The notes: a model not told the origin generated them from the letters alone. DNA of 52,174 nt from Tieghemiomyces parasiticus (GCA_027575765.1 JANBPT010000234.1:1-52174), one strand, 5' to 3'; shown: positions 11,881-23,300, counted from the first letter of the stretch. Translations and numbers: made by a program.

Positions 11881-13854
11881 ATGGCTGACCATCGCTCCTT
11901 CCCACGGCAATACTTGGCCCCGGTTCAGGTACCCCACCTCGCGACCTCCAACATCGACGGTCCCACTTCACCGATAGACCCACACCCGCCGCTACCAGCC
12001 TATGTATCCCCGACGTCCTATACCGGCCCAAGCTTCGCGCGGTATGATTACGCGGGGGCCCCCAACGACCCGGCGTATTCGCCCGACGCCCAGCGCCAGT
12101 ACCTCTACGGCCAGAACGCTATCCCCGTGTCTATTTCACGGTCTGCCAGTTCACGGACAGCCCCCCTACCGCTGAGGACCCATCCTCGCCGCGGCTTGGG
12201 AGGCCTGGTCCCCGAGCTATCTCTTGAGCGGACCTTCTTTTACACTCTCTGGTTCCTGCTGCACATGGCTATCCTTATACCCATGTGCGTGAAGGCATCC
12301 GGGTCGTCCAAGTATCTACCCAAGGACCCTGTGATCAAGATATTCGCCATCTTTGGAAACGCCTCCGGCTACTGCATATGTTTTGACGCCGCCTTCCTCC
12401 TGCTCTTAGTCTCGCGCAATTTCTTGGCCATGCTCCGCGCCACCTTCATCAGCCGCTTCATTGACGTCGACAAGAACATTCACGCACACAAGGTGGCGGG
12501 CTGGACCCTCATTGTCTCCACGTTCGTCCACGTTCTCGGCTACTATGTGAAGTTCATCAACCAGGCCGCGGTCACCCCTGGTGGCAAGGTCACCGCCAGC
12601 TCCCTTCTTTTTGGCACTCTCATCGGTGCTACTGGTAACGCCATGGTTGTCGTCCTCTTTATCATGGCCGGATGCGCTGTCGCTCGGGTCCGCCACGCCA
12701 ATTTCGAGCTGTTCTACTACACCCACCACCTCTTCCTTGTGTTTTACGCCTTGTTGATCATCCACGGGTCCTGCTCGGTCGACGAGAATAAGCAATTCGT
12801 CTGTACCGCCACGTCAGATTTTTGGAAGTTCCTTCTCATACCCGGCACCATCTACCTGGTTGAACGTATCACACGCGAAGTCCGCGGACGCCGGCCCACC
12901 CAGATCTCGCGAGTCGTGCAGCACCCGTCCCGTGTCGTTCAGATCCAGATCAAGAAAGCCTCCGTAAAGGCCGGGACAGGCCAGTACATATATATCAACT
13001 GCCCAGAAATCTCGCGTCACCAATGGCACCCCTTCACCCTGACCTCGGCCCCTGAGGACGACTTCATCTCAATTCATATGCGGGTGGCCGGAGACTGGAC
13101 TCGGGAGTTCGCCGAGCGACTGGGTTGTGAGACGGAAACTTCAAAGGGTACCGAGCAGGCCAAGCGGTACAATCCTATCCGTTCCCGTACGCTGCGTCGG
13201 CCTGGTGGGCGGGGTGGGGCGCCCGCGACGACCGCCCCCGATTTTAAGCCCGGGGAGGTGGTCAAGACCTTCGGCCTCCCGCGCATCATGGTGGACGGCC
13301 CCTTCGGTACTTCAACCGAGCACGTATTTGATTACGAAACCACTGTCCTCATTGGCGCCGGCATTGGCGTCACCCCTTTTGCCTCGGTCCTCAAGAGCCT
13401 GTGGTACCGTACCACCCAGCCGGGCAAGCTGGCTCACCTGCGCAAGGTCTACTTTATCTGGATCTGTCGGGACATCCAGGCTTTTGAGTGGTTCCAGGAT
13501 CTCCTGGTGGCCCTGGAAGAGGAGAATCTCGGCGACTTCTTGGAGGTCCGGGCCTACCTGACCGGCCGGCTGTCCGAAGACCAGATCCGCAACCTGGCAA
13601 TCCATTCCACCGAGGAGGGCCCCGATGCCCTCACCGGTCGCAAGACGCCCACCTACTTTGGCCGTCCCAACTTTGACCAGATCTTCGCCGATATTGCCGC
13701 CCAGCAGCTGCGCAAGAAGGTGGGCGTGTTCTTTTGCGGGCCCAAAAAGCTCGCCACAACGTTGCGCCAGGTTTGCACGACCTATTCCTCAGCAGCTAAG
13801 TCGGGCGAACTAGGCTATGGTACCCAGTTTGAGTTCCACAAGGAGCACTTTTAA
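11881..13854 (+). CDS. NOX: NADPH oxidase, superoxide-generating, fungal NoxA/NoxB-like (tandem copy 1)
   Basis: Single exon, 657 residues, starting at the first ATG after the pyrimidine-rich leader. The ferric-reductase-like transmembrane core starts near residue 110. The four haem ligands keep the NOX spacing: His203 and His217 (14 apart), then His282 in FYYTHHLF and His295 in IIHG (13 apart). The FAD-binding motif HPFTLTSAPEDD follows, then the NADPH-binding motif GAGIGVTPFAS, the FFCGPK motif, and a C-terminal FEFHKEHF tail typical of NOX enzymes. There are no EF hands, so it is not NoxC/Nox5-like. The enzyme would move electrons from cytosolic NADPH across a membrane to oxygen. The roughly 110-residue N-terminal extension and a basic linker (RSRTLRRPGGRGG) between the FAD and NADPH lobes are longer than I expect for NoxA. 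A paralogue lies 4 kb downstream. Confidence 0.96.
   Translation: MADHRSFPRQYLAPVQVPHLATSNIDGPTSPIDPHPPLPAYVSPTSYTGPSFARYDYAGAPNDPAYSPDAQRQYLYGQNAIPVSISRSASSRTAPLPLRTHPRRGLGGLVPELSLERTFFYTLWFLLHMAILIPMCVKASGSSKYLPKDPVIKIFAIFGNASGYCICFDAAFLLLLVSRNFLAMLRATFISRFIDVDKNIHAHKVAGWTLIVSTFVHVLGYYVKFINQAAVTPGGKVTASSLLFGTLIGATGNAMVVVLFIMAGCAVARVRHANFELFYYTHHLFLVFYALLIIHGSCSVDENKQFVCTATSDFWKFLLIPGTIYLVERITREVRGRRPTQISRVVQHPSRVVQIQIKKASVKAGTGQYIYINCPEISRHQWHPFTLTSAPEDDFISIHMRVAGDWTREFAERLGCETETSKGTEQAKRYNPIRSRTLRRPGGRGGAPATTAPDFKPGEVVKTFGLPRIMVDGPFGTSTEHVFDYETTVLIGAGIGVTPFASVLKSLWYRTTQPGKLAHLRKVYFIWICRDIQAFEWFQDLLVALEEENLGDFLEVRAYLTGRLSEDQIRNLAIHSTEEGPDALTGRKTPTYFGRPNFDQIFADIAAQQLRKKVGVFFCGPKKLATTLRQVCTTYSSAAKSGELGYGTQFEFHKEHF
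12851..13746 (+). repeat. Near-identical 896-bp block shared with the second oxidase gene (copy A)
   Basis: This segment aligns without gaps to 18928-19823 at a constant offset of 6077 bp. The last 290 bp (13457-13746) show no difference by eye, synonymous sites included. Flanking sequence on both sides is clearly diverged. It covers the last part of the membrane core and most of the FAD and NADPH lobes. Confidence 0.93.
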
Positions 13855-16800
13855 GTGGTCAATTTCGTTGATACTCACCATATACCAGATCATCCGGGAG
13901 CCGTGCTACGATTATCCCCCCCCCCTTCTACCTTTTTTTAATAACCCAGTGCAGTATGATGACGGCAGGGTTGACCAGCGCTGTAATCATTGACCTGCCC
14001 TTTTTCTTTACCCCCCCTTGCCTGTCTGTGACCTATGCAAGGAAGGTACGGTCTATGTCTGACGCCAATACCTTGTCCCCTACGATGAGCATCCGGCCTG
14101 TCTGTCTTGCAGTTATTTGCTTGCCCTGCGTCGTCCAGCTGGCTGTTCCTGTATAGGGTCATATAGAGTATGATTATAAATTATGCGCTACCATCTTACA
14201 TCTCATGGCACTACCCGTATCAGCTAAAATTATATGTACATAATAGCAACCATCAGCGCTACAGGAATCGTTACGGAAAACCGACGAGGTTATTAATAAA
14301 CCTTCAATATAATTTTTTTCGAAGGTGAGGGACGCAACGCACAGAGGCAGGTCTCCCGGCTGAACCTCAACCTACGGGGGGGGGGTAAAGCATTAAGACA
14401 AGTCCAAGGGCAGTGATGAAGGGGTGGAAATGTACTTTGCTCTTGTAGCCACCCGGTCACAGGCGTGACCTTAGCTAGAACACAGGACCGCCTGGCCAGG
14501 CCGTGTGGAATGTCGAATGGTAGTAAACTTTAATTTTCGCCCACTGCGGGCAATAAAACTACCATTCTTCGTCTTTCGCCAGCCTCTCATGTGAGACTAT
14601 CTACCAATCGGGTCGGTATCGCGACGTTGGCGTAGCTGGTGTTTTATTTAGATTGATGGTCGTTTAGCATGGGTCAGACTCACAACAAGCCAGCTTCGTC
14701 AATACAAACAAAAGGAATGGACTAAATGCAGCCTCCCCCTCCCCTCATCTATCTGGTGGTAGGAGCCGTAAATGGCGTGGCTGATTCACAGTCCCAGCAA
14801 CATACCATGGGGTCTTGACGTAACCCTGGTTTACTCCATCTGAGGGACGTGTGGGCGGTGTCATACAATCCTTGGCAACTCGATTCTGCGGCATCGTTTG
14901 TCTATACCAGCGGGATGGAAGGGGAAGGGTAACATACGTTGGCTCACAGCGAGCACTGCTGCCGGTCGTCTCCTCCTGGACACATTGGAACGGTTGACCG
15001 CTACGAACTGCAGACGCAGTCGGCTAATATCAGCGCTCACTTTCTGAGTCAGGTGGTTAATGATGCAGCTAGGCTCTATCTATATTTGACAATGAAGGAG
15101 GGGTACGTCGACAGCTCGACCGGCGGGAAGGCGCCGAAGGCATTGGCATGCATATATAGACACAAGACCTGACAGGCACAGACAGAGGTCAAAGGTGGGG
15201 GGGTGGGGCCCGCACTAGCCAACCTCGGGGCCCCACCCCCTTACTCCACCTTTTATCCCCCTTTCCTCTCGAAACGTAGTTGAGTGACCTACCTGGTATA
15301 TTGTTCACCCTCCTCCCCCTCCCGCAATACGCGAGTCCCACCAAGCGGACTATACGACCATTCCGATGGCGGGGAGGAGGATATACTGATTGATGGACGG
15401 GTTTAAAAATAAACACCCAATGGACGGCCATGGTGCCTTGCACGGTATGGTTGGGTGTCGAGATCCACCATTTACCCGATTATACGACCTTGTCATCGGT
15501 ACATCGAAAGGGCGATGACCATGCTTTCGCCATATATTATACACTAAAAGAGGGCAGCCATAGTGAGTTTCACGGGTGCTACGTTGCCACGGATGAAAGG
15601 AACGAGGGGGGAAGGAGCAGCAGGATGGTGGCCGTGCCTAATGGGAAGGGATGGTAGGGTATGTCCAACAAAGACAGGTGAATGGGCGAGCGAGCGAAGC
15701 GGACAGGTGGAATATGGTTGCTATGAGGCGGCCCTCGTGGACGAAGCAAGCAACGTCGACATGCTCTCCCGCCAGCTATCGACCACCCCGCTGTCGACCG
15801 TTCCGTAATACAAAGGGGCGGTGGCGGCCCCGAATGAAGCCCCGCTAGAACGGCCGCACGGCCCGGGACCTCCGTCCGAGCCTTGCCGGAAAAAATCGGG
15901 TCAAATTTCGCATCCCGCTCTTTCACACCATCCTGGCACCGTTCTTCCAACATAACCAAAACCAAGGGTCAGAGTCGGGTGGGCCACTCCTCCCATCCCC
16001 ACCCCGGGAGGATATATAATGCCAATATTAGCCATCCCCGCCCGCGAGCCTTACCGAATTGATTTCTAATATCCCACTATTATACACTTACCGTATTTAA
16101 CAGCGTCTAGTTTGTCTGCACCTTTTTCATCCCGCGCAATCTCTGCTAGTCTCCGTCTTTCACACCCCATACACTCTAAATCTAAACCAGTATTGACCTA
16201 GCACATACCAATTTCATTTGTGTCAAATTGCTTCCCACCCCCCCCTGGTAATTATACACTGCCATTCATACTTTGCCCCGGTACTGGTACTGCTCGCTGC
16301 GCCATTCCTCTTTCCATATTCAACCCGCCTGACCATTCCTGGCTTGGCAGGTGCGCCTGAATTTCGCGATATTCAGTATACTCTGTAAGCTTTACTGCAC
16401 GATTTATCCTCCCTTCCTTCGCTCTGACTGCTCCGCTTTCGCCCGTGCTGCACTTTAGTAATATACCCGGCCTATCTCGTTGAAGGCCATTTGAGCGTGT
16501 CACTCCAGTGCCCTATACTTTCTCGTGTCGCTACCCTACCGTTCTGCGACATTAGCCCAGTCGTCCCGTCGGTCGCGCTTGCTCGCCACAGCGTCCCAGG
16601 TAGGTGCGCTCTGCTACATGGAAGGATCTGCTCCAGGCCCGCTTACTGAGCAGTTTGGCTGCGAACAGGGAGGGGGAGGGGAGTCGAGGCCATTCTACTG
16701 GCGTTTGGATGCGATGATAAAGCGGAGATCGGCGGTCGATACCTACCTGTTTTGGCGGGGCAAGGAGGGGCAGGCAGGTCGCTGTTATCCCGCTCTCGCC

Positions 16801-17837
16801 GCCACCCATGCCCCAGTGGCCGCGTCTACCTCGCTACCACACCACGGCGTCTGGCCTTCCGCCTTCCTCTGCAGCACACTGGACACTAACGCTATCCTTC
16901 ACCTTTACATCCCCACTCTGGAACACCTCCGACCTTCAATTTGTACGGGCGGGGTTATCAATCTTGGTTGATTGTCATGATCTGTTGACGGTCTTCTCCC
17001 CCTCTAGCCTATTGAACCGTTACCGCTCGCCATTTTTTTGACGTTCCTTGGTGACCACGGTAGACCGTCATCTGTCCCTTGTCCACCTATATAGCATAGG
17101 CCCCCCCACCACCCGGCCCACGACGGCTCCGTTCCTGGAAAGGTAAAATACGCTGCGCGCCTACTAACAATTCGTCACCCCTTTCTTCTTTATTTCATCC
17201 AAGTCTACCATTTCACCGGTGCTACCCCTTCCACCACAAACAGTCTTTTCTGTCGGGGTGTCTGGCATCGTTTCCTTCCACACCATATCCATTGCACCAC
17301 ACTGCCCCTGTAGCCAGCTGGCCTGTCCACCTCCCACCCCTATCCTTTCGTTGACGCTCGCACCTCAGAGCCGTCTGTGGTCGTCTTCCAGCCACTTCCT
17401 TCGTTCCTCTACTCTGGCTTTGCCGCCATCCTTGCAACCGGCATTCCCTGCCTCAACATTTCCTACATCCCTCCCTGTGAATGCTCTCTAACCGACTGGC
17501 TCGTTGATCGAACCTCTTAGCCATCTGCGAACTGCGTTCGCCCTTATTCTCCAATTCGGCTCGGCGCTGGCTCCGCCGGGCGCTCCTATCCGCCGCACCT
17601 GTGACTCGGCCTCTGATACGTCCACTGCTCTAAACTCCGCCCACCTTTTTTCTTCCATATTATATTCAATCACCTTCCTCCCACCCGACCCAAAAAGGCC
17701 CACCGGTGCTACTGACGCCCCCCTTCCGCCTCGCATAGTCACCCGCTCACTATTCTCGGGCACCACCAGCGCTCCGCCCCGCCTCGCCCCTGCATATCTG
17801 TCGCCTCCCTAGCTTAACTTACACACGACCCTTGGTT
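13855..17837. other. Intergenic region between the tandem NADPH oxidase genes
   Basis: About 4 kb with no supported gene. The left part is AT-richer and contains a C10 tract (13916-13925) and AATAAA at 14295-14300. The right part (about 17100-17837) is C/T-rich like the leader of copy 1. No similarity to the leader of copy 1 beyond base composition was noticed, so the duplication is visible only in the coding region. Confidence 0.65.
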
Positions 17838-19931
17838 ATGGACGCGAATAACTACCACATAGCGTCCCGGAACTACCTGGAGCCGGTCGAGGTCCCGGAA
17901 CTAGGTGGGCCGCTGGTCCGTCCGGACACCACCGCCGCCCCTACCGGAGAATTCAATATCCATCGCATGGCCTCCCGTAACTACCTCAGTCCCGTCGAAT
18001 TGCCACGGTTTGCGAGTCCATCCGCATCCTTGGCTCAGCCCGAAGCCGTCTTTGTGCCCTACGGTGAGCACGGCGTGGCCTCGACGGCCTCATCGCTACC
18101 CGGGCGGCAAACGTCTCATGACTCGGAGACCACCATCATCGATCTGCCATCCACCGGACATCTTCCCTACACCGCCGGCGGGCCCCGTCCGTATCTCCAG
18201 GGTAAAGATGTGGGCAGCGAACCGACCGCCCCCACCGTGGTCGTGCCCGTTCAGAAGAGCGCCCGCCGCGGCACACACGCCCTGATACCCGAGATCACCC
18301 TGGAACGTACCTTCTTCTACACCCTGTGGTTCCTCATCCAATTGACCATCTTTCTTTCCGTCGGGATATACTATCTCACTACCAGCGACTACAAAACCGC
18401 CCGCGAGACGATGGGGCCCACCCTGGCCCTCTCCCGTGCCGGAGCCTACTGTATCATCATTGACGCTTCCTTCATCCTCCTTTTGGTTTCGCGCAATTTT
18501 CTGTCCTACCTTCGATCGACCTTCGTCAGCCGATACATCACTATTGACAAGAATATTCACGCCCACAAAGTGGTGGGCTGGACCATCGTCTTCATGACGT
18601 TTCTGCACGTGTTTGGCCACACCTTCAATTTGACCCACGTGGCCGCCGCAAGCGCCGGCGCCGTGACGGGCGGTTGGCTCTTCTTCTTGTCTCCCGTTGG
18701 GATCACGGGTAACCTGATGGTGGTCCTGTTGGCCATCATGGTGACCTGCGCCATGGCCCGCGTCCGCCGCCCCCACTTTGAGCTCTTCTACTACACCCAC
18801 CACCTCTTTATCCCGTTCTATATCCTGCTCATTGCCCACGGCTCATTCTGTGTGATTGAGGCCGATAACGCCCCCGTCTGCCGTGGCCACCCGGATTTTT
18901 GGAAGTTTTTCCTTATACCTGCCATCATCTACCTGGTTGAACGTATCACGCGCGAGGTACGTGGCCGTCGGCCCACCCAGATCTCGCGAGTCGTGCAACA
19001 CCCGTCCCGTGTCGTTCAAATCCAAATCAAGAAGGAGTCCCTCAAGGCCAAGACGGGCCAGTACATATATATCAACTGCCCAGAAATCTCGCGTCACCAA
19101 TGGCACCCCTTCACCCTGACCTCGGCCCCCGAGGACGACTTCATCTCGATTCATATGCGTATGGCCGGCGACTGGACTCGGGAGTTCGCCGAGCGCCTCG
19201 GGTGTTCCAGCGGCAAGGCCAAGGGTGCCGAGCCCGAGAAGCGGTTCAACCCGCTCCGTTCGCGTACGCTGCGTCGGCCTGGTGGGCGGGGTGGGGCGCC
19301 CACGGCGGCCACCTCCGAGTTTAACCCCGGGGAGGTGGTCAAGACCTTCGGCCTCCCACGCATCATGGTGGACGGGCCATTTGGCGCCCCTACGGAGCAC
19401 GTATTTGATTATGAGGTGGCGGTATTGGTAGGCGCTGGCATCGGCGTCACCCCTTTTGCCTCGGTCCTCAAGAGCCTGTGGTACCGTACCACCCAGCCGG
19501 GCAAGCTGGCCCACCTGCGCAAGGTCTACTTTTTCTGGATCTGTCGGGACATCCAGGCTTTTGAGTGGTTCCAGGATCTCCTGGTGGCCCTGGAAGAGGA
19601 GAATCTCGGCGACTTCTTGGAGGTCCGGGCCTACCTGACCGGCCGGCTGTCCGAAGACCAGATCCGCAACCTGGCAATCCATTCCACCGAGGAGGGCCCC
19701 GATGCCCTCACCGGTCGCAAGACGCCCACCTACTTTGGCCGTCCCAACTTTGACCAGATCTTCGCCGATATTGCCGCCCAGCAGCTGCGCAAGAAGGTGG
19801 GCGTGTTCTTTTGCGGGCCCAAACCTGTCGCCACGACGCTTAAGCGGGTATGCCGGACCTATTCCTCGGCCCAAGACACTAACGGCTCTAATACTGGTAC
19901 CGTCTTTGAGTTCCACAAGGAGCACTTCTAG
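17838..19931 (+). CDS. NOX: NADPH oxidase, superoxide-generating, fungal NoxA/NoxB-like (tandem copy 2)
   Basis: Single exon, 697 residues from the ATG at 17838. The haem ligands are His243 and His257, then His321 in YYTHHLF and His334 in IAHG. The FAD motif HPFTLTSAPEDD, NADPH motif GAGIGVTPFAS, FFCGPK and terminal FEFHKEHF are all present, so the enzyme should be active. The N-terminal region before the membrane core is about 150 residues and contains the motif SRNYL.PVE.P twice (residues 10-20 and 46-56); copy 1 has a single related motif. Membrane helices 1-4 and their loops differ clearly from copy 1, while the C-terminal half is nearly identical even in DNA. This is compatible with a NoxA/NoxB-like split in regulation and a shared catalytic half. 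Activation by a p67phox/NoxR-like factor is known for fungal NOX, but none is encoded in this window. Confidence 0.96.
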   Translation: MDANNYHIASRNYLEPVEVPELGGPLVRPDTTAAPTGEFNIHRMASRNYLSPVELPRFASPSASLAQPEAVFVPYGEHGVASTASSLPGRQTSHDSETTIIDLPSTGHLPYTAGGPRPYLQGKDVGSEPTAPTVVVPVQKSARRGTHALIPEITLERTFFYTLWFLIQLTIFLSVGIYYLTTSDYKTARETMGPTLALSRAGAYCIIIDASFILLLVSRNFLSYLRSTFVSRYITIDKNIHAHKVVGWTIVFMTFLHVFGHTFNLTHVAAASAGAVTGGWLFFLSPVGITGNLMVVLLAIMVTCAMARVRRPHFELFYYTHHLFIPFYILLIAHGSFCVIEADNAPVCRGHPDFWKFFLIPAIIYLVERITREVRGRRPTQISRVVQHPSRVVQIQIKKESLKAKTGQYIYINCPEISRHQWHPFTLTSAPEDDFISIHMRMAGDWTREFAERLGCSSGKAKGAEPEKRFNPLRSRTLRRPGGRGGAPTAATSEFNPGEVVKTFGLPRIMVDGPFGAPTEHVFDYEVAVLVGAGIGVTPFASVLKSLWYRTTQPGKLAHLRKVYFFWICRDIQAFEWFQDLLVALEEENLGDFLEVRAYLTGRLSEDQIRNLAIHSTEEGPDALTGRKTPTYFGRPNFDQIFADIAAQQLRKKVGVFFCGPKPVATTLKRVCRTYSSAQDTNGSNTGTVFEFHKEHF
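18928..19823 (+). repeat. Near-identical 896-bp block shared with the first oxidase gene (copy B)
   Basis: Partner of 12851-13746, gap-free at an offset of 6077 bp. The stretch 19534-19823 shows no differences, and the single mismatch just before it (19533) changes Ile to Phe. Differences are concentrated around 19200-19320, which encodes the linker between the FAD and NADPH lobes. Confidence 0.93.
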
Positions 19932-20394
19932 ACCTCCTACGTTTTTTTTTTCTTGTTCGTCTGTGCGACCCTGTACGATAATTCACCGGTTCCAAAAAAA
20001 CAACATATACATACGCTTCTCCCTTCTCCGCAAAGTTTGCGTTAGAGAAGCTTAGTGGCCGCCCACGGCCTCTGGCGCCCAACTCGCGTCTTCCATTTAC
20101 ACAAGATCTGTAATAAAATGACACACCACTTGAATACTGACCCGTTAGTCAACTTTTCGCTACCTGATTTTCGGGTCAGGTCGCTTCTCAGACTTGGAGT
20201 GTCAAGTAAGGGGGGGGGCTGAGTTATGGTGGTTTCTCTTCTAGACGGTACACATGGGGTTGGGTGCGTGGAATTTATTATTGATTACAACCGATGACCG
20301 CCATGTTGGCCAGTGCAGAGAGTTTCTACTAGAATTAAAGGATGACGGGCGCGGGGAGGGGGTGAACTGACCGGGGGGCTGTGGCACAGGGAGG
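19932..20394. other. Convergent intergenic region between NOX copy 2 and HIR1
   Basis: About 460 bp holding two 3' ends. AATAAA at 20112-20117 fits the oxidase transcript, and TTTATT at 20274-20279 (AATAAA on the minus strand, about 120 bp past the HIR1 stop) fits HIR1. No gene is seen. Confidence 0.7.
20112..20117 (+). terminator. Putative polyadenylation signal of NADPH oxidase copy 2
   Basis: AATAAA about 180 bp after the stop codon, in the convergent gap before HIR1. Confidence 0.4.
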
Positions 20395-23300
20395 TTATAG
20401 CGGAGTCTCACGGAGTTTGTCGAGCGACTCGGTAAATTGGACGACTATCCGTTGCAGCTGGCGGTTGGTAGCTAGAGGCCAGGATTTGGTACCGGCAATA
20501 GAGGGAGAAGGGTGGTTGGTGGACGCCGGCAGTTAGCTTCTCGCCCATGCAAGGCCAGGAGTTCGTACACTGGCCGAGAGGGTGGTCACCCGTTCCCTAC
20601 CAGACGCAATAGTTTGGGGAGGTGTAAACTTACCTAGGACCTTCAATATTTCTGCCAGCAGGGCCCGCTTGTCGTACCCCTATGGTGGGTGAGGAGCAAC
20701 AGTCCAAAAGGGTGAAGCCAGGTAAGGGGTTAGGCAGTGGGTCCCATCCCCTTCGTAGGCCAGCGCGTTTTAGCGCTGGCGCGGGAGGCCCAAAATCATC
20801 AACTGTCAGGTCGGGACAGTGTTATTACTTACCAGTACCGTGGGTTCCCATTCGACGGGGGGAGCTTTTCCGGGCGGGGTGGGGAGATATAGGGGGCCCA
20901 GCAATTCGTTGCACAGTTCCCGCACGCGGTCCTGTGAGTTTTCGTCGGCCAACCGCTTGGCGTAGACGTTGAGCCAGTAGCGGTATTCGCTGGGTGAACC
21001 CAAGACTCGACTGGCGGCGATCTGCTGTTCCAGGTGGTCCATTGTGACGGCTCGGCGCTGAGTATCGTCCAGCCGCCGGCATAGCTGGGTGAGGCGGACG
21101 GGGTCGGCGTATGCCGGCCGGTCCTCGTCCGCAGGCCCCATGTCGACCGCCTGTCGGGCGGTAGCCTTTTGAAGGCCCGCGAGAAGCCCGGATGGGGTGT
21201 TGTGGCCCAGGGTGGCTGGTGCGCGGGCCAGTGCCAGGTCGGCGCCAGCATACCAGCGGTCCACCACCCGTAGCCATGTGCGAAGGTCCTGGTGGTACAG
21301 GTAGGCCTGGCCGGTCGATGTGGTGAGTACGGCGGTGCCCTGGGGCCGAAGATGGGCGGACGTGACGGTGGCGGTCGGCCGGTCGGCCTGGGCAGGAGCA
21401 GTGGCTAGGTCCAGCAGGGGTCCTACCGAGATACCCGTCACCACCGCCGCGGTGCCTATTACGTCCCACACGTAGAGTTGGCCCACCGACGTGAGGCAGA
21501 GGGCGTAGCGGCCGTTACAGTCCACGAAGGAGGCCGGGGCCTCGAGGACAAATGGTGGGAAGATACGGCGGCCGGCGGCCGAAAAGAAGTGCAGGGCCCC
21601 GTCCGCGCAGGCGGCCAGGGCGAACCGTTCGTTGCCCGCAAGGGCCAGAACGGGAGCTGGCAGGTAAGCCGTCCAGAGCGGCCGATTTTCGCGGGTCAGA
21701 ATCAAGCGGGCAGGCTGCAGGCCCCGCGGCTCGTTGTAGGCGTCGATGCGGTCCGTGGTGCGGCGATTCGGTGGGCGCTGGACGTGGGCCTGAATGCGAG
21801 GCACGGCTAGGCGGATCTGGGAGTGGGCATAGACTTGGGAGTTGACCACCGAGCGGGAAGTTGGGACGGTCGAGCCAGGGCCGTTACCCATTGCCCGTGC
21901 CGCCAGCGGAACGGCGGCCACGGGCCCGTCGAGATCAACTGCGGCGGCGGGCTGCGAGTTGAAGGCAGGGGTGCCCGTACTAGTTGCGAGGGGCGCTGGG
22001 GTCGGTAGGACAGGCGGGGGCGGGGGCGGCACCTCCCCAGCCATACCGCGTAGGAACACGGGTTGGATGCGCTTTTTGCCGTCCTTAGTGATGGTCACTC
22101 GCTGGGCCAAAGGGGTGGCCGGGGGTGCCGACGTCGAGACCGGTGCGGGTGAAGCGGCCGCGACAGGGATTGGGGCCGCCGCTGGGTTCACAACTGGGGT
22201 ACCTGCAGGGAGGGGCGACTCGGTGCCCATCAGCCGCGCGAGCCGCTGCGCGTTGGCGGTCCGACTAGCCACCGCGTAGGCCTCCTCCAGCCGTAGTTGT
22301 TCAGGGCCCTCAGCAGGAACGGCCGCCTTGCGCTGGTAGCCGTGCTTGGCGAGGAGGGCCAGGGTCTCGTCGGTAGATACGGGCTGGCCCAGCTCGTGCT
22401 CCTCGAAGGTCATGACGGCCACAGTGCCGTCGTACGAGCTGGCCATCAGGGTCAGGCCGTCTGGCGTCCAGTCCAGGTCAGTCACGTTGTGCTCAAAGGT
22501 GGCGTCCGACACCTCCAGAACCCGGGGATTGTTGGTGGTCCACACGGATACGCTGCGGTCCTGGCTGCCCACGGCTACAACGGCGGTAGGAAGTCCACCG
22601 GCCTTGTCGTCGGGTACCCTAAAGAGTACCGGGTTGAATTTGACTACCTCGATGGGGGCGGCGTGGCCCATGAGGCTGATCTCGCTGGTCCACGTTTCTC
22701 GTTCAATGACGGCTGAGAGTGGAACCAGCCGCTCGGCTGCATTGGCGGCAACCACTACGGCTCCATCGGGCGACCAACTGGGGCGACGGTACATTGTCAC
22801 GTTGCTGGAGTCCGCGAGGGGCGCCGTGACATGGGCCTCAAGCTGCCAGTCACTGGTACGCCAGATACGCAGACTCTTGTCGTCTGACTCTGAGGCCAGA
22901 TACTTACCGGCCGGGTCCCAGGTGAGCCCCTTGACGAATCCGTCGTGGAGAGTCAGCTTGCGCAGCATTTCGAAGGTACGTCCATCCCATACACACACGG
23001 TACTGTCAAGGGCGCAGGTAGCCAGGTAGGCGTTTTCGGGAGCCCAGGCGAGATCAGTCACGTCCGACCCGTGGCCGGCTAGGCGCTTGACCACCTTCCA
23101 GTTTTCAACGTTGGCGGCGCCGCCGCCCAGGTTGCCGAAAGCCGGACTCGCGTCAAGCTCCCAGATTAGTACGATACAGTCGTCGGATCCCGTCGCCAGA
23201 TAGCGCCCGCTCCCGTGGGACCAGGCTACGCATAGGACGTTGCCGTTGTGGGCGCTCAGGGTCGCGAGGAGCCGCGGGACGGAAGGGTCGGCTTCAGCGG

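Noticed and set aside
18843..19925. 360-codon open frame on the minus strand across NADPH oxidase copy 2
   Set aside because: Antisense to a clear NOX coding region; the conserved protein is on the plus strand, and the long antisense frame reflects GC-ending codons.
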